A stretch of 64,000 bases of DNA from Synechococcus sp. RSCCF101 (GTDB taxonomy: Bacteria > Cyanobacteriota > Cyanobacteriia > PCC-6307 > Cyanobiaceae): NCBI RefSeq assembly GCF_008807075.1, contig NZ_CP035632.1, positions 2,046,001 to 2,110,000 of the forward strand, read 5' to 3'. Under the pieces are notes generated by a model that was not told where the DNA came from, did no database searches, and worked only from the letters and a program-made list of their open reading frames with translations. Of the stretch, positions 55,992-63,820 are shown one piece after another. Position numbers and translations under genes: made by a program. Position 1 is the stretch's first letter. Every line of letters starts with the position of its first letter.

Positions 55992-57359
55992 GAGGCCGCT
56001 GAAAAACCCTGTCAGCTGCGGGAGAATGAGCCAACGGCACCAGGCGAATGCGCGGACAGCAGGAGCGGACCGGTCCCCTGTTCTCCTATGTCTCCACCGA
56101 GGATCGGATTCCCAAGGCCCATCCCCTGAGGCAGGTGCGGCGTCTTGCGGATCACGCCCTTGACCGACTGAATCCCACCTTCTGCAGGCTCTATCCCGAG
56201 GGTGGTCGTCCCTCCATCCCACCGGAACAGCTGCTGCTGGCCCTGTTGTTGCAGGCGATCTATGGCATCCGCTCGGAGCGGATGCTGATCGAGCAGCTGG
56301 ACTACAACCTGCTGTTCCGCTGGTTCGTCGGCCTCAACCCCGACGATCCCGTCTGGCATCCGACCACCTTCACCAAGAACCGGGATCGGTTGCTCAATGA
56401 GGACCTCATGGCCCGGTTCCTTGAGCTGCTGCTGGCCTCGCCCGAGGTCAAGCCGCTGCTGAGTTCCGAGCACTTCTCGGTCGATGGCACCCTGCTGCGG
56501 GCCTGGGCATCCCACAGCTCTCTCGAGCGTCTGGACGGAGTGGATGACGGTGACGGTCCACCACCGCCCAGTGGTGGCCATGGATTTGGTGGGGCTCCCG
56601 CGAAAGGCCGCAAACGGACCAGAGGTGATTTCAGGGGGCTGCTGCTCTCCAACCGGACCCATCGATCCGGCAGTGACGCCGATGCGCGGCTGTTCCGCAA
56701 ATCCAGCGGCACTGGAGCGTTTCTCAGCTATCTGGGTCATTGCCTGATGGAGAACCGCCATGGCCTGGTGGTCGCCAGTGAAGTGACCCGGGCGGATGGC
56801 CATGGGGAACGAACCGCTGCGCTGCGGATGGCACAGGCTCTGCCGGGTACTCACCAGAAGACTCTCGCCGCGGACAAGGGTTATGACACCAGGGATTTCG
56901 TGGCAGGTGTTCGCTTTGCCGGCGTCACGCCGCATGTCGCCCAGAACAGCGGCCCGCGTCGCCGCTCCGCAATCGACGGGCGAACCGTCCGCCATGCCGG
57001 CTACGGCCAATCGATCAAGGCCAGGAAGCGGATCGAGCAGGTGTTTGGCTGGATCAAACAGGCTGCGGGGCTGCGGCAGCTCAAGGCCAGAGGGCGATCC
57101 AGGGTCGGGGCAGTATTCCGGCTGCATGTGGCGGCCTACAACCTGATCCGACTGGCCAACCTGCTCAGCTCACGGGAGGCCATGGCATGAAACGCAGGCA
57201 ACCGGGTGGTCCGATGCAAATAAGAGCCTTCTCCGACATAGTGCCGGCTGGCGGCTGCATCAAAGCCGTCACTCCGGCGACTCGGGAATCGCTGCCAGAA
57301 GCACCGAGGTGGGAAACAGCAGGACCAGCTCCTGTCTCGGCTGCAATTTCAGCAGCCTC
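55992..57359 (+). mobile_element. IS5-family insertion sequence, complete (1368 bp)
   Basis: The element is bounded by imperfect inverted repeats: GAGGCCGCTGAAA at 55992-56004 and TTTCAGCAGCCTC at 57347-57359, 12 of 13 bases matching, flanked on both sides by CTAG. It holds one intact transposase on the plus strand. Removing the element and one CTAG rejoins the cbiD coding end to a TGA three bases beyond the CTAG (reading ...GALLG then stop), which shows the element inserted in the final codons of cbiD. The transposase is full length with an apparently complete DDE triad, so recent insertion and possible activity are inferred. Confidence 0.88.
56048..57190 (+). CDS. IS5-family transposase
   Basis: A 380-residue DDE transposase. 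The N-terminal InsH/DUF772-type domain is visible ([79 protein letters not shown]). The first Asp is in [12 protein letters not shown] (about residue 145), the second in [12 protein letters not shown] and the Glu in [15 protein letters not shown] Lys/Arg-rich linker follows the first Asp. The frame is uninterrupted. It is transcribed against guaA and cbiD. Confidence 0.93.
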   Translation: MRGQQERTGPLFSYVSTEDRIPKAHPLRQVRRLADHALDRLNPTFCRLYPEGGRPSIPPEQLLLALLLQAIYGIRSERMLIEQLDYNLLFRWFVGLNPDDPVWHPTTFTKNRDRLLNEDLMARFLELLLASPEVKPLLSSEHFSVDGTLLRAWASHSSLERLDGVDDGDGPPPPSGGHGFGGAPAKGRKRTRGDFRGLLLSNRTHRSGSDADARLFRKSSGTGAFLSYLGHCLMENRHGLVVASEVTRADGHGERTAALRMAQALPGTHQKTLAADKGYDTRDFVAGVRFAGVTPHVAQNSGPRRRSAIDGRTVRHAGYGQSIKARKRIEQVFGWIKQAAGLRQLKARGRSRVGAVFRLHVAAYNLIRLANLLSSREAMA

Positions 57360-58449
57360 CTAGGAGGGCCCCGATCAGCTCCCGTCCGTGCGGCCCGAAG
57401 CCCCGGAGGCGCCGCCCCTTCTCGAACCAGGCGCAGCCGATGCGCATCCGGAAGTCGCCGTAGCGGCGCAGGTACGCCTCGGCCCGTTCCTCGACGCACC
57501 CGGCAAGGCGGGCGCGCAGCCGCTCCGCCAGGGAGGGGTCGTCGGCATCGAGCTGAACGAAGGCCGCATCCAGGCTCGGGGCATGGAACAGCGCCTGGAG
57601 CTGGGCGCCGGCCAGACCTTCCAGGGCCGCATGGCTGGTGAGAATCTCGCGCCGGCCATCCGCCAGATGGTGATGGGTGTGAAACACGCCGCCGGCCAGC
57701 TTGATCAGCTTGCCGTGATAGCCGAACAGCAGCAGGTCGCTGAAGCCGCAGCGCGCCGCCTCCACCAGAACGGGCCCGAGCCAGTTTCCGGCCTTCAGAG
57801 TGCGATCGGCCGGCAGGCCGAGGCGGTCGGCGAGCTCGAGGCCGTTTTCACCGATCACGAGCACGAGGGGGCCGCCGGCTCCGATCTCCCGCAGGCGCTT
57901 CAGGGCCTGCTGCAGCTGATCGGGAGAGGCGCTGTCCTGGGTGCGGGCCTGGGTGCCGATGAGAGCCAGGCCCTCCACCACCCCGAAGGCCGCATTGCTG
58001 GTGCGTTCCGCCAGGCGCGCTCCCTCGGGCAGCACGACCTGCAGGCGGACCCCCTGACCCGGCGGGAGCAGGGAAGCCACGTTCACCTCGATCAGCTGAC
58101 GGGCGAAGCGGGAGCTGGAGAGCCGCCCGGTGTCGCTCCGACGGCCCACGCCGGGCCCCGCCACGAGCTCCACCCCGGGCCGACGCTGCAGCGTCGCCTC
58201 CACCCACACCAGCAGATCCCGGGTCAGATCCAGCCCGGGGCCGGGATCACAGCGGCACATGCCCAGGCTGCGATCGCCGCCGAGGGAGGCCGCTCCGAGC
58301 AGCGGCAGGGTCACGCGACCCTCCGGCTCCGGCAGATCGAGGTCCAGCTCGCCGCCGGTCTCCCCGCCGCAGAGATGGAGGGTCGCAGCCCGGGCGGCCA
58401 GCGCCACCCAGACCGGCAGGGTGTAGCCGCGGGAGGCGTTCAGGGGCAT
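57349..58449 (-). CDS. cbiD: Cobalt-precorrin-5B (C1)-methyltransferase CbiD, C terminus altered by IS insertion
   Basis: A 366-residue CbiD that methylates C-1 in the anaerobic cobalamin (pseudocobalamin) route. SRGYTLPVWVALAARAA is near the start. DLLLFGYHGKLIKLAGGVFHTHHHLADGRREIL is the family's strongest block, and GCAWFEKGRRLRGFG lies near the end. The last codons and the stop at 57349-57351 lie inside the terminal repeat of the adjacent IS: the original frame would have ended ...LLG-stop, and the element changed this to ...LLGGC-stop, adding only two residues. The enzyme should be functional. cobH of the same pathway is at 22 kb. Confidence 0.93.
   Translation of the reverse strand: MPLNASRGYTLPVWVALAARAATLHLCGGETGGELDLDLPEPEGRVTLPLLGAASLGGDRSLGMCRCDPGPGLDLTRDLLVWVEATLQRRPGVELVAGPGVGRRSDTGRLSSSRFARQLIEVNVASLLPPGQGVRLQVVLPEGARLAERTSNAAFGVVEGLALIGTQARTQDSASPDQLQQALKRLREIGAGGPLVLVIGENGLELADRLGLPADRTLKAGNWLGPVLVEAARCGFSDLLLFGYHGKLIKLAGGVFHTHHHLADGRREILTSHAALEGLAGAQLQALFHAPSLDAAFVQLDADDPSLAERLRARLAGCVEERAEAYLRRYGDFRMRIGCAWFEKGRRLRGFGPHGRELIGALLGGC
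57360..57363. repeat. Target-site duplication CTAG, right copy
   Basis: The second copy of the CTAG duplication abuts the right terminal repeat. On the cbiD strand it contributes the Leu-Gly codons before the altered stop. Confidence 0.75.
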
Positions 58450-58500
58450 TTTTTACAGTGCATCGATCCCAATCAGGCCAGTCGCCGGACGGCCGACGCG

Positions 58501-59652
58501 ATGCAGGACAAGCTCACACTGATGATCCCCGGCCCCACGCCGGTGCCGGAAACAGTGCTGAAGGCGTTCGGGCGCCATCCCATCGGCCATCGCAGCGGCG
58601 AGTTCCAGCAGATCGTGCGACGCACGACGGAGAAGCTCAAGTGGCTGCATCAGACCAGCAGCGACGTCCTGGTGATCACGGGCAGCGGAACCGCCGCCAT
58701 GGAGGCGGGCATCATCAACACGCTCTGTCGCGGCGACCGGGTTCTCTGCGGCAACAACGGCAAGTTCGGTGAGCGGTGGGTGAAGCTCGCCCGGGCCTAC
58801 GGACTGGAGGTGGAGGAGGTCACCGCCGAATGGGGCCAGCCCCTGGATCCGGACGCCTTCCGCCGGGCCCTCGAAGCCGATGCCGATCGGTCGATCCGGG
58901 CCGTGATCCTGACCCACTCGGAGACCTCCACTGGGGTGATCAACGACCTGGAGGCCATCGCCGCGCATGTGCGCGCCCATGGAACCGCTCTGCTGATCGT
59001 CGACTGCGTCACCTCACTCGGTGCCTGCAACGTGCCGATGGATGACTGGGGGCTGGATGTGGTGGGCTCGGGCTCCCAGAAGGGATACATGATGCCTCCC
59101 GGCCTCAGTTTCGTCGCCATGAGTGAGCGGGCCTGGCAGGCCTATGACCGTTCCGACCTGCCCCGCTTCTATCTGGATCTCGGTCCCTATCGGAAGACGG
59201 CGGCCAAGGACAGCAATCCCTTCACACCCGCGGTCAATCTCTATTTCGCCCTCGACGAAGCGCTGACGCTGATGCAGCAGGAGGGACTGGAAGCCATCTT
59301 CGATCGCCACGCCCGGCACCGGGCCGCTGCGGAAGCCGGCATGAAGGCCATCGGGCTGCCTCTGTTCGCCGCCGAGGGCCATGGGAGCCCCGCCATCACC
59401 GCCGTGGCACCGGACGGCATCGATGCAGAGGCGGTTCGCAAGGCGGTGAAGCAGCACTACGACATCCTTCTGGCGGGCGGTCAGGATCAGCTCAAGGGCA
59501 AGGTGTTCCGCATCGGCCACCTCGGCTTCGTCTGTGACCGGGATGTGCTCACCGCCGTGGCCGCGATCGAAGCGACGCTGAGGCGGATGGGCCGGATCGA
59601 CGCCGCACCGGGGGCCGGCGTCGCCGCAGCCGCAGCGGTGCTGGGAGGCTAA
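58501..59652 (+). CDS. Alanine/serine-glyoxylate aminotransferase family protein
   Basis: About 383 residues from the ATG at 58501. A fold-type I PLP enzyme: MIPGPTPVPETVLKAFGRHPIGHRS at the N terminus, ITGSGTAAMEAGIIN, ILTHSETSTGVINDLE, VDCVTSLGACNVPMDDWGLD and the PLP lysine in GSGSQKGYMMPPG. Family members transaminate glyoxylate with serine or alanine, which in cyanobacteria serves photorespiratory glyoxylate, and they were historically called the small subunit of soluble hydrogenase. The C-terminal tail is Ala/Gly rich. It diverges from cbiD by 51 bases. tRNA-Gly follows 11 bases after the stop. Confidence 0.93.
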   Translation: MQDKLTLMIPGPTPVPETVLKAFGRHPIGHRSGEFQQIVRRTTEKLKWLHQTSSDVLVITGSGTAAMEAGIINTLCRGDRVLCGNNGKFGERWVKLARAYGLEVEEVTAEWGQPLDPDAFRRALEADADRSIRAVILTHSETSTGVINDLEAIAAHVRAHGTALLIVDCVTSLGACNVPMDDWGLDVVGSGSQKGYMMPPGLSFVAMSERAWQAYDRSDLPRFYLDLGPYRKTAAKDSNPFTPAVNLYFALDEALTLMQQEGLEAIFDRHARHRAAAEAGMKAIGLPLFAAEGHGSPAITAVAPDGIDAEAVRKAVKQHYDILLAGGQDQLKGKVFRIGHLGFVCDRDVLTAVAAIEATLRRMGRIDAAPGAGVAAAAAVLGG

Positions 59653-59663
59653 TCTCGGTCTGT

Positions 59664-59735
59664 GCGGGTGTAATTCAGCGGTAGAATGTCAGCTTCCCAA
59701 GCTGAACGTCGCCGGTTCGAGTCCGGTCACCCGCT
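59664..59735 (+). tRNA. tRNA-Gly (anticodon CCC)
   Basis: A 72-base cloverleaf: acceptor GCGGGTG pairs with CACCCGC plus discriminator T. The D-loop has TTCAGCGGTAGAA. The anticodon stem TCAGC/GCTGA encloses TTCCCAA, giving anticodon CCC. The T arm is CCGGTTCGAGTCCGG. The 3' CCA is not encoded. Two strong hairpins and an accessory-looking gene patch lie downstream. Confidence 0.95.
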
Positions 59736-59805
59736 TGCGAACGAGTCTGGAGTCAGGCCGGCTATCTGAGGACTCGCCTCCTGCCTCGAGGCCTGTCAGA
59801 GGCGT

Positions 59806-59842
59806 GAGGCCGGGATTGCGGGTGGGGATCCATCCCGGCCTC
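59806..59842. terminator. Hairpin downstream of tRNA-Gly
   Basis: GAGGCCGGGAT at 59806-59816 and ATCCCGGCCTC at 59832-59842 form a perfect 11-base stem with a 15-base loop, 70 bases after the tRNA, followed by TTC. It is a likely end point for the aminotransferase and tRNA transcripts. Confidence 0.5.
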
Positions 59843-59890
59843 TTCACCACCCTACATGTGTGGGCGGTCTCCGTCACGACCACTATCAAT

Positions 59891-59928
59891 GGTGTGCACC
59901 GCCCGAGGGTTTGCGGGCGATGCACACC
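59891..59928 (-). terminator. Long hairpin downstream of the small minus-strand gene
   Basis: GGTGTGCACCGCCCG at 59891-59905 and CGGGCGATGCACACC at 59914-59928 form a 15-base stem with a single mismatch and an 8-base loop, beginning 4 bases after the stop of the small gene at 59933. Its position right behind that stop supports both a terminator role and the reality of the gene. Confidence 0.55.
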
Positions 59929-59932
59929 CCAA

Positions 59933-60091
59933 TCACTGGCGCGGCTTGATCAGCTGCAGCACCTGAGGTCCTGCCGCCCCGGCGCGACGCTCGCAGTCCA
60001 GCGCGCGGAGAATCAACTGCCCGGCAGCTGTGATGTCACCCCGGCCGGCTGCCTGCTCTGCCTGTGTGAAGAGGCGCGCTGCGTCGCCCAT
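59933..60091 (-). CDS. Small hypothetical cyanobacterial protein
   Basis: A 52-residue helical protein from the ATG at 60091: DAARLFTQAEQAAGRGDITA followed by AGQLILRALDCERR and a C-terminal VLQLIKPR. The helix-turn-helix hairpin shape with a GRGD turn resembles a half-TPR and looks like small proteins I recall from marine Synechococcus, although no function is known. It is followed at once by a strong hairpin. The second small gene at 60290 has a related QSRGDLN turn. Confidence 0.55.
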   Translation of the reverse strand: MGDAARLFTQAEQAAGRGDITAAGQLILRALDCERRAGAAGPQVLQLIKPRQ

Positions 60092-60289
60092 CAACTGGTC
60101 GCGACGTGGACCGCCTGCACGGGACGGATGAGCAGATGAAGGGAGCGGTTTCAAGAGCCCCGCGGATGCCACTGAACACTCACTCTTTGTGAAAACAGAT
60201 TGTAGGTGGGGCCACAAGAGGTGAGCGTCGCGTCACCTCCTGTCGCGGGGGTTGTTGTATCGATCCGCTCACTGCTGCGGTGGTTGGGC

Positions 60290-60427
60290 TCAGGTGCCGG
60301 GCTCTTCAGCGTTGCCACCGAGACTGGCGATCGCCTGAATGAGTTCCTGGGAGCGGTTGAGGTCGCCGCGGGATTGAGCCACCGCCAGGGCGAACTGCAG
60401 TTTCTCAAGATGATGACCGCCCTCCAC
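60290..60427 (-). CDS. Small hypothetical protein ending in GGNAEEPGT
   Basis: About 45 residues from a GTG at 60427; the frame is open to 60526 and a longer N terminus is possible. The sequence LEKLQFALAVAQSRGDLNRS then QELIQAIASLGGNAEEPGT is a two-helix hairpin with a conserved-looking GGN-EEPGT end, which I recall from short Synechococcus proteins. The function is unknown. It lies in a patch of accessory character downstream of tRNA-Gly. About 200 bases on either side of it hold no convincing gene. Confidence 0.5.
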   Translation of the reverse strand: MEGGHHLEKLQFALAVAQSRGDLNRSQELIQAIASLGGNAEEPGT

Positions 60428-60630
60428 GTAACCGCGACAGGGATTGGGCGAGCTGGTGCGTGGAGTGGTCGTCGGAGCGCCGACGACGCAGGAGGCAACG
60501 CGCTGTGAGCCGTGTGGGGTGCGCATGGCGACTTTCTTTTTATTTTGACATCTCAGACACGCCAGCGCGCTCCCGCGCCCGGAGTGATCCCCAGCTCTTC
60601 CAGACTGGCGACTCTTGCCATCTGCCCACC

Positions 60631-61152
60631 ATGCAGGCCGTGCTCACCCTGCTGCTCTACCTGCTGGTCGGATGCCTTGGCGGATTGCTGGCGATGACCA
60701 CAGGCATCCCGGCTGCACCCCTCGCGGGAGCCCTGCTGGCCGCAGGGCTGCTCAGCATGAGCGGACGGATCGAGCTGGCCCAGTGGCCCTCAGGCACGCG
60801 GACCCTGCTGGAGATCGGAATCGGGACTGTGATCGGCACCGGACTCACCACCGCCGCGGTGAGTGAGCTGCGCCAGCTCTGGCGCCCGGCGCTTCTGATC
60901 ACTCTCGCCCTGGTGCTGACCGGACTGGTGGTGGGTCTCTGGTGCAGCCGGCTGCTCGGGATCGATCCCGTGGTGTCGCTGCTCGGCGCCGCGCCGGGGG
61001 GCATCAGCGGCATGAGCCTCGTGGGGGCGGAGTTCGGTGTCGGAGCCGCTGTGGCCGCCCTGCATGCCGTGCGCCTGATCACCGTTCTGCTGGTTCTTCC
61101 CCTGGCGGTCCGCCTGGTGGTGAGCCTCACCCAGGGCCGTCCACCCGGCTGA
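60631..61152 (+). CDS. AbrB-family membrane protein (single AbrB half)
   Basis: About 173 residues from the ATG at 60631, with five to six membrane helices. The motif GIPAAPLAGALLAAGLLSMSGR, the paired IGIGTVIGTGLT and LLGAAPGGISGMSLVGAEFG are the hallmark of the AbrB duplication family (unrelated to the AbrB DNA-binding regulator). These are putative ammonia-monooxygenase-like or transporter proteins of unknown substrate; two halves are fused in most bacteria, but cyanobacteria commonly have single-half forms. No partner half is adjacent. Confidence 0.82.
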   Translation: MQAVLTLLLYLLVGCLGGLLAMTTGIPAAPLAGALLAAGLLSMSGRIELAQWPSGTRTLLEIGIGTVIGTGLTTAAVSELRQLWRPALLITLALVLTGLVVGLWCSRLLGIDPVVSLLGAAPGGISGMSLVGAEFGVGAAVAALHAVRLITVLLVLPLAVRLVVSLTQGRPPG

Positions 61153-61216
61153 CCCCTCGACAGCTCAGGCCCGATCGATACCTTGAGCCCACCTGAGGGT
61201 CGCTCCCCTTCCGACC

Positions 61217-61633
61217 ATGATGCGCACCAGAACAGCCCGGGCCCTGCGGTCCCTGATCCTGCTGCTGGGCATCGCGACGGCCACCGCATCCACCGTGCAT
61301 CCCGTCCGTGCCGCAGGCGGCGCGGACACCGGATCGAAGGGAGCTCAGGTGTACTGCTACATGCGGACGGCCGGCAACGGCCACGAGGTGAGCTGGAACG
61401 CGGCCTATGCCCTGATCAAGCGGCAGGGCAGCGGCATGTTCAAACCCTCGCCGGAACACGCCGCCGTGATGATCACCGAGGCCGTTGTCAACGATCCGGA
61501 TGGGTTCCCGGAATGCGGCCGCCACCTCGGTGCCCTCTTCGGCGGAGACCAGGGCGATCTCGATGGGGCCCTCCAGGGCGTGGCACCGGACGCAGCTCCG
61601 ATGCAGGGACTCGACGATCGCTACACCTACTGA
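61217..61633 (+). CDS. Secreted cyanobacterial protein of DUF6554 type
   Basis: A 138-residue protein with a clear signal peptide (basic start, LILLLGIATATASTV, cleavage probably after VRA-A near residue 33). The mature part contains GSKGAQVYCYMRTAGNGHEVSW, AYALIKRQ, FKPSPEHAAVMITEAVVNDP and ECGRHLGALFGG, with two cysteines likely to form a disulfide. The pattern matches what I remember as DUF6554, restricted to cyanobacteria, of unknown function. The end overlaps the convergent helicase gene by 7 bases. Confidence 0.78.
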   Translation: MMRTRTARALRSLILLLGIATATASTVHPVRAAGGADTGSKGAQVYCYMRTAGNGHEVSWNAAYALIKRQGSGMFKPSPEHAAVMITEAVVNDPDGFPECGRHLGALFGGDQGDLDGALQGVAPDAAPMQGLDDRYTY

Positions 61634-63246
61634 GCACTGCGCTCCAGCCAGGTCTCCAGACGACGGCGCAGCTCCCGCTGACGCCGACGCCGACCCTCAT
61701 CGCTGAAGACCTCACCGATGCGATCCGCCTTGACGGCGATCAGCTCATCGACGAACCGATCGACCTCGCCCAGCTGAAGCCAGTGGCAGCGAAGTGGGCC
61801 GGACATGCCGATGCGATGGCAGCGATCCTCCGCCTGTTCGGCATCCCCGGGGGTCCAGGGGCGCTCCAGCAGCACCACATGGCGGGCCCGGTGCAGCGTG
61901 TAACCGAGGCCTGCCGCCCCGTAGGTGGCCAGCAGCAGGGGACAGCGACCCTCCTGGAAGGCTTCCACCTGACGCTGGCGCTCCTCCGGCTTCTGGCGCC
62001 CCGTGAGCAGGGCGCCACCGCAGCGGTCCTGAAGCCTCAGCAGTGGCTCGACGAAGGCGGAGAACAGGAGCACCGGGCCGCTGCCACCGGTGAGATCGGC
62101 CAGCAGCCGCTCGGCATAGGCGAGCTTGAACCGTGCGCCGATCGTGCGCAGGGCGGTGAGCAGGGCCAGGACCTCGGCATCCGGCCGCACCGCACCGGTC
62201 GCGACGCGCCGTCTGTAGGAAGCCACGGCCCGGTCGATCTGGTGCTCGTGCCCCATGGCCTCCGCGGGACTGAGGGAGATGGGATGCAGGCTGCGCTCCT
62301 TGCCGGGCAGCTCCAGGCAGTCCTGCTTGCGCCGATGCAGGACCAGGGGGCGGATCAGCCGCCTCAGCTCCGGCAGCCGGGCCGCGCCACCGGCCTCCCA
62401 GCGCAGGCGGCCACCCCGCTCACGCCAGTGGCCCTGGCAGAAGCGCTCCTCAAAGGCCCTGGGATCCCTGGCCAGCGGATGACCGATGGCTGCCAGGAGC
62501 GGCAGGAGCTGAACCGGCCGGCCGTTCTTCATCGGGGTGCCGCTCAGCAGCCAGATGGCTCTCAGGCGGGGGTGACGGGCGAGGCGCAGGAAGGCGCGGG
62601 TACGGGCCGCGCTCAGGTTCTGGGCGTAATGCGCCTCATCGGCGATCAGAACCGTGCCGGCCGGTGGCAGGTCGCTCGGCAGGCGGGCCCAGCTGGCCAG
62701 GCTGATGCCCATTTCCATTGATGCGGCCTCCCGCTGCCAGTGCCCATGGAGACCCGCCGGGGCCACCACCAGCACCCTGCAGCCGGACTCACGGGCCAGG
62801 GCGCGGGCCGCCGCCAGGGCCGTGAGGGTCTTGCCCAGCCCCATGGCATCGGCCAGGAGGGCGCCGCGGCGGGCCAGCAGCCAGCGCACGGCAAGCTGCT
62901 GATGCCGGAGGAGATGGCGGCCGTCCGGCAGCGGCGCCGCCGTGGCGGCGGCCCTGACCAGCTGACGGTGGGGGGGCAGGGGGGGCAGCGGCTGCCGCAG
63001 CCAGCTCAGCCAGCGATCCAGCTCGGGATCGGTGCTGAACCGTCCCTCGAGCAGGGCATCGAGGCTGAGGGCCGCCTCCAGGGGAAATTCCCAGCAGCGC
63101 CGCGCCGATCGCCACACTCCCCTGGGACGCACCCGGCCCAGCTGGGCATGGGTGACCGGATCGAAGGGGAAGACCAACTCGATCAGACCGGACGGTCCCA
63201 GACGCCTCACACAGGCCGGAGCCGGCGGGGAGAGGGCACGGGGCAC
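61627..63246 (-). CDS. SNF2-family DEAD/DEAH-box helicase
   Basis: About 539 residues from a GTG at 63246 (a GTG at 63315 and a longer frame exist; no clear ribosome site decides). A helicase ATPase with Q-like LLRHQQLAVRWLL, motif I LLADAMGLGKTLTALAA, motif II LIADEAHYAQN, motif III LLSGTPMKNG, then the C-terminal RecA lobe with VLLFSAFVEPLL, LATYGAAGLGYTLHRARHVVLLERPW and motif VI DAEQAEDRCHRIGM. These are SNF2 remodeller/translocase motifs of the SMARCAL1/ZRANB3 sort, small and without accessory domains. It translocates on double-stranded DNA by family inference. An HNH nuclease gene diverges from it. Confidence 0.88.
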   Translation of the reverse strand: MPRALSPPAPACVRRLGPSGLIELVFPFDPVTHAQLGRVRPRGVWRSARRCWEFPLEAALSLDALLEGRFSTDPELDRWLSWLRQPLPPLPPHRQLVRAAATAAPLPDGRHLLRHQQLAVRWLLARRGALLADAMGLGKTLTALAAARALARESGCRVLVVAPAGLHGHWQREAASMEMGISLASWARLPSDLPPAGTVLIADEAHYAQNLSAARTRAFLRLARHPRLRAIWLLSGTPMKNGRPVQLLPLLAAIGHPLARDPRAFEERFCQGHWRERGGRLRWEAGGAARLPELRRLIRPLVLHRRKQDCLELPGKERSLHPISLSPAEAMGHEHQIDRAVASYRRRVATGAVRPDAEVLALLTALRTIGARFKLAYAERLLADLTGGSGPVLLFSAFVEPLLRLQDRCGGALLTGRQKPEERQRQVEAFQEGRCPLLLATYGAAGLGYTLHRARHVVLLERPWTPGDAEQAEDRCHRIGMSGPLRCHWLQLGEVDRFVDELIAVKADRIGEVFSDEGRRRRQRELRRRLETWLERSAQ

Positions 63247-63365
63247 AGACAGCGGGCCGAGGCAGGGAACAGTCTGACGGCTGAGACGAGATGGGCAAAA
63301 TGCAATCGTCGACACATTGACTCTGGTGAAAAGCAGGCCAGACTTTTGCGAACCGAGGCACGCGA

Positions 63366-63746
63366 ATGCACGCCAGGGATGCGGTCTTTCTTGAGGATCT
63401 CTGCCCGAAACTGCGTGTCCGACGATGGCGACAAACACTGCATTCCCACACCCGAAACCGCTGCATCTACTGCGGCTCAACCTCAGAATCGATTGATCAT
63501 GTGCTGCCGCGCAGCCGGGGAGGCCTCAGCGTCACTGAGAACTGCGTGCCCGCCTGCCTCTCCTGCAATGGCCTGAAAAGCGACAGCGAAGCGTTCGCCT
63601 GGTATCGCCAGCAACGCTTCTACGACCCCAGGCGCGCCATGGCCCTGCGGGCCTGGATGGAGGGTGATCTCCGCCTCGCCCTGCGACTGTTGCAGTGGGC
63701 CCAGCCGGACGACGATGAGGGCGTGACGACGCTTCAGGCCGCCTGA
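63366..63746 (+). CDS. HNH endonuclease
   Basis: A 126-residue nuclease. The HNH core is CIYCGSTSESIDHVLPRSRGG, with zinc ligands CxxC and the catalytic DH, then SVTENCVPACLSCNGLKSD with the Asn and the second CxxC. A helical tail follows (AMALRAWMEGDLRLALRLLQ). It is the short stand-alone type common in cyanobacteria, of unknown target. It diverges from the SNF2 helicase gene. The 5' part of the gene and the shared promoter region are less GC-rich than their surroundings. Confidence 0.88.
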   Translation: MHARDAVFLEDLCPKLRVRRWRQTLHSHTRNRCIYCGSTSESIDHVLPRSRGGLSVTENCVPACLSCNGLKSDSEAFAWYRQQRFYDPRRAMALRAWMEGDLRLALRLLQWAQPDDDEGVTTLQAA

Positions 63747-63820
63747 ATCCGCTCCCATGGCAGCCGGCGGAGCCACGGGTCCGGCGCGAGAGTGGTCTTC
63801 GCTGCACAAAACGGGGCCGC

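Noticed and set aside
59689-59925. Minus-strand frame of 78 codons ending in RVTGLEPATFSLGS
   Set aside because: The end is the antisense translation of the tRNA-Gly gene, a well-known spurious frame; the rest is intergenic and covers hairpins.
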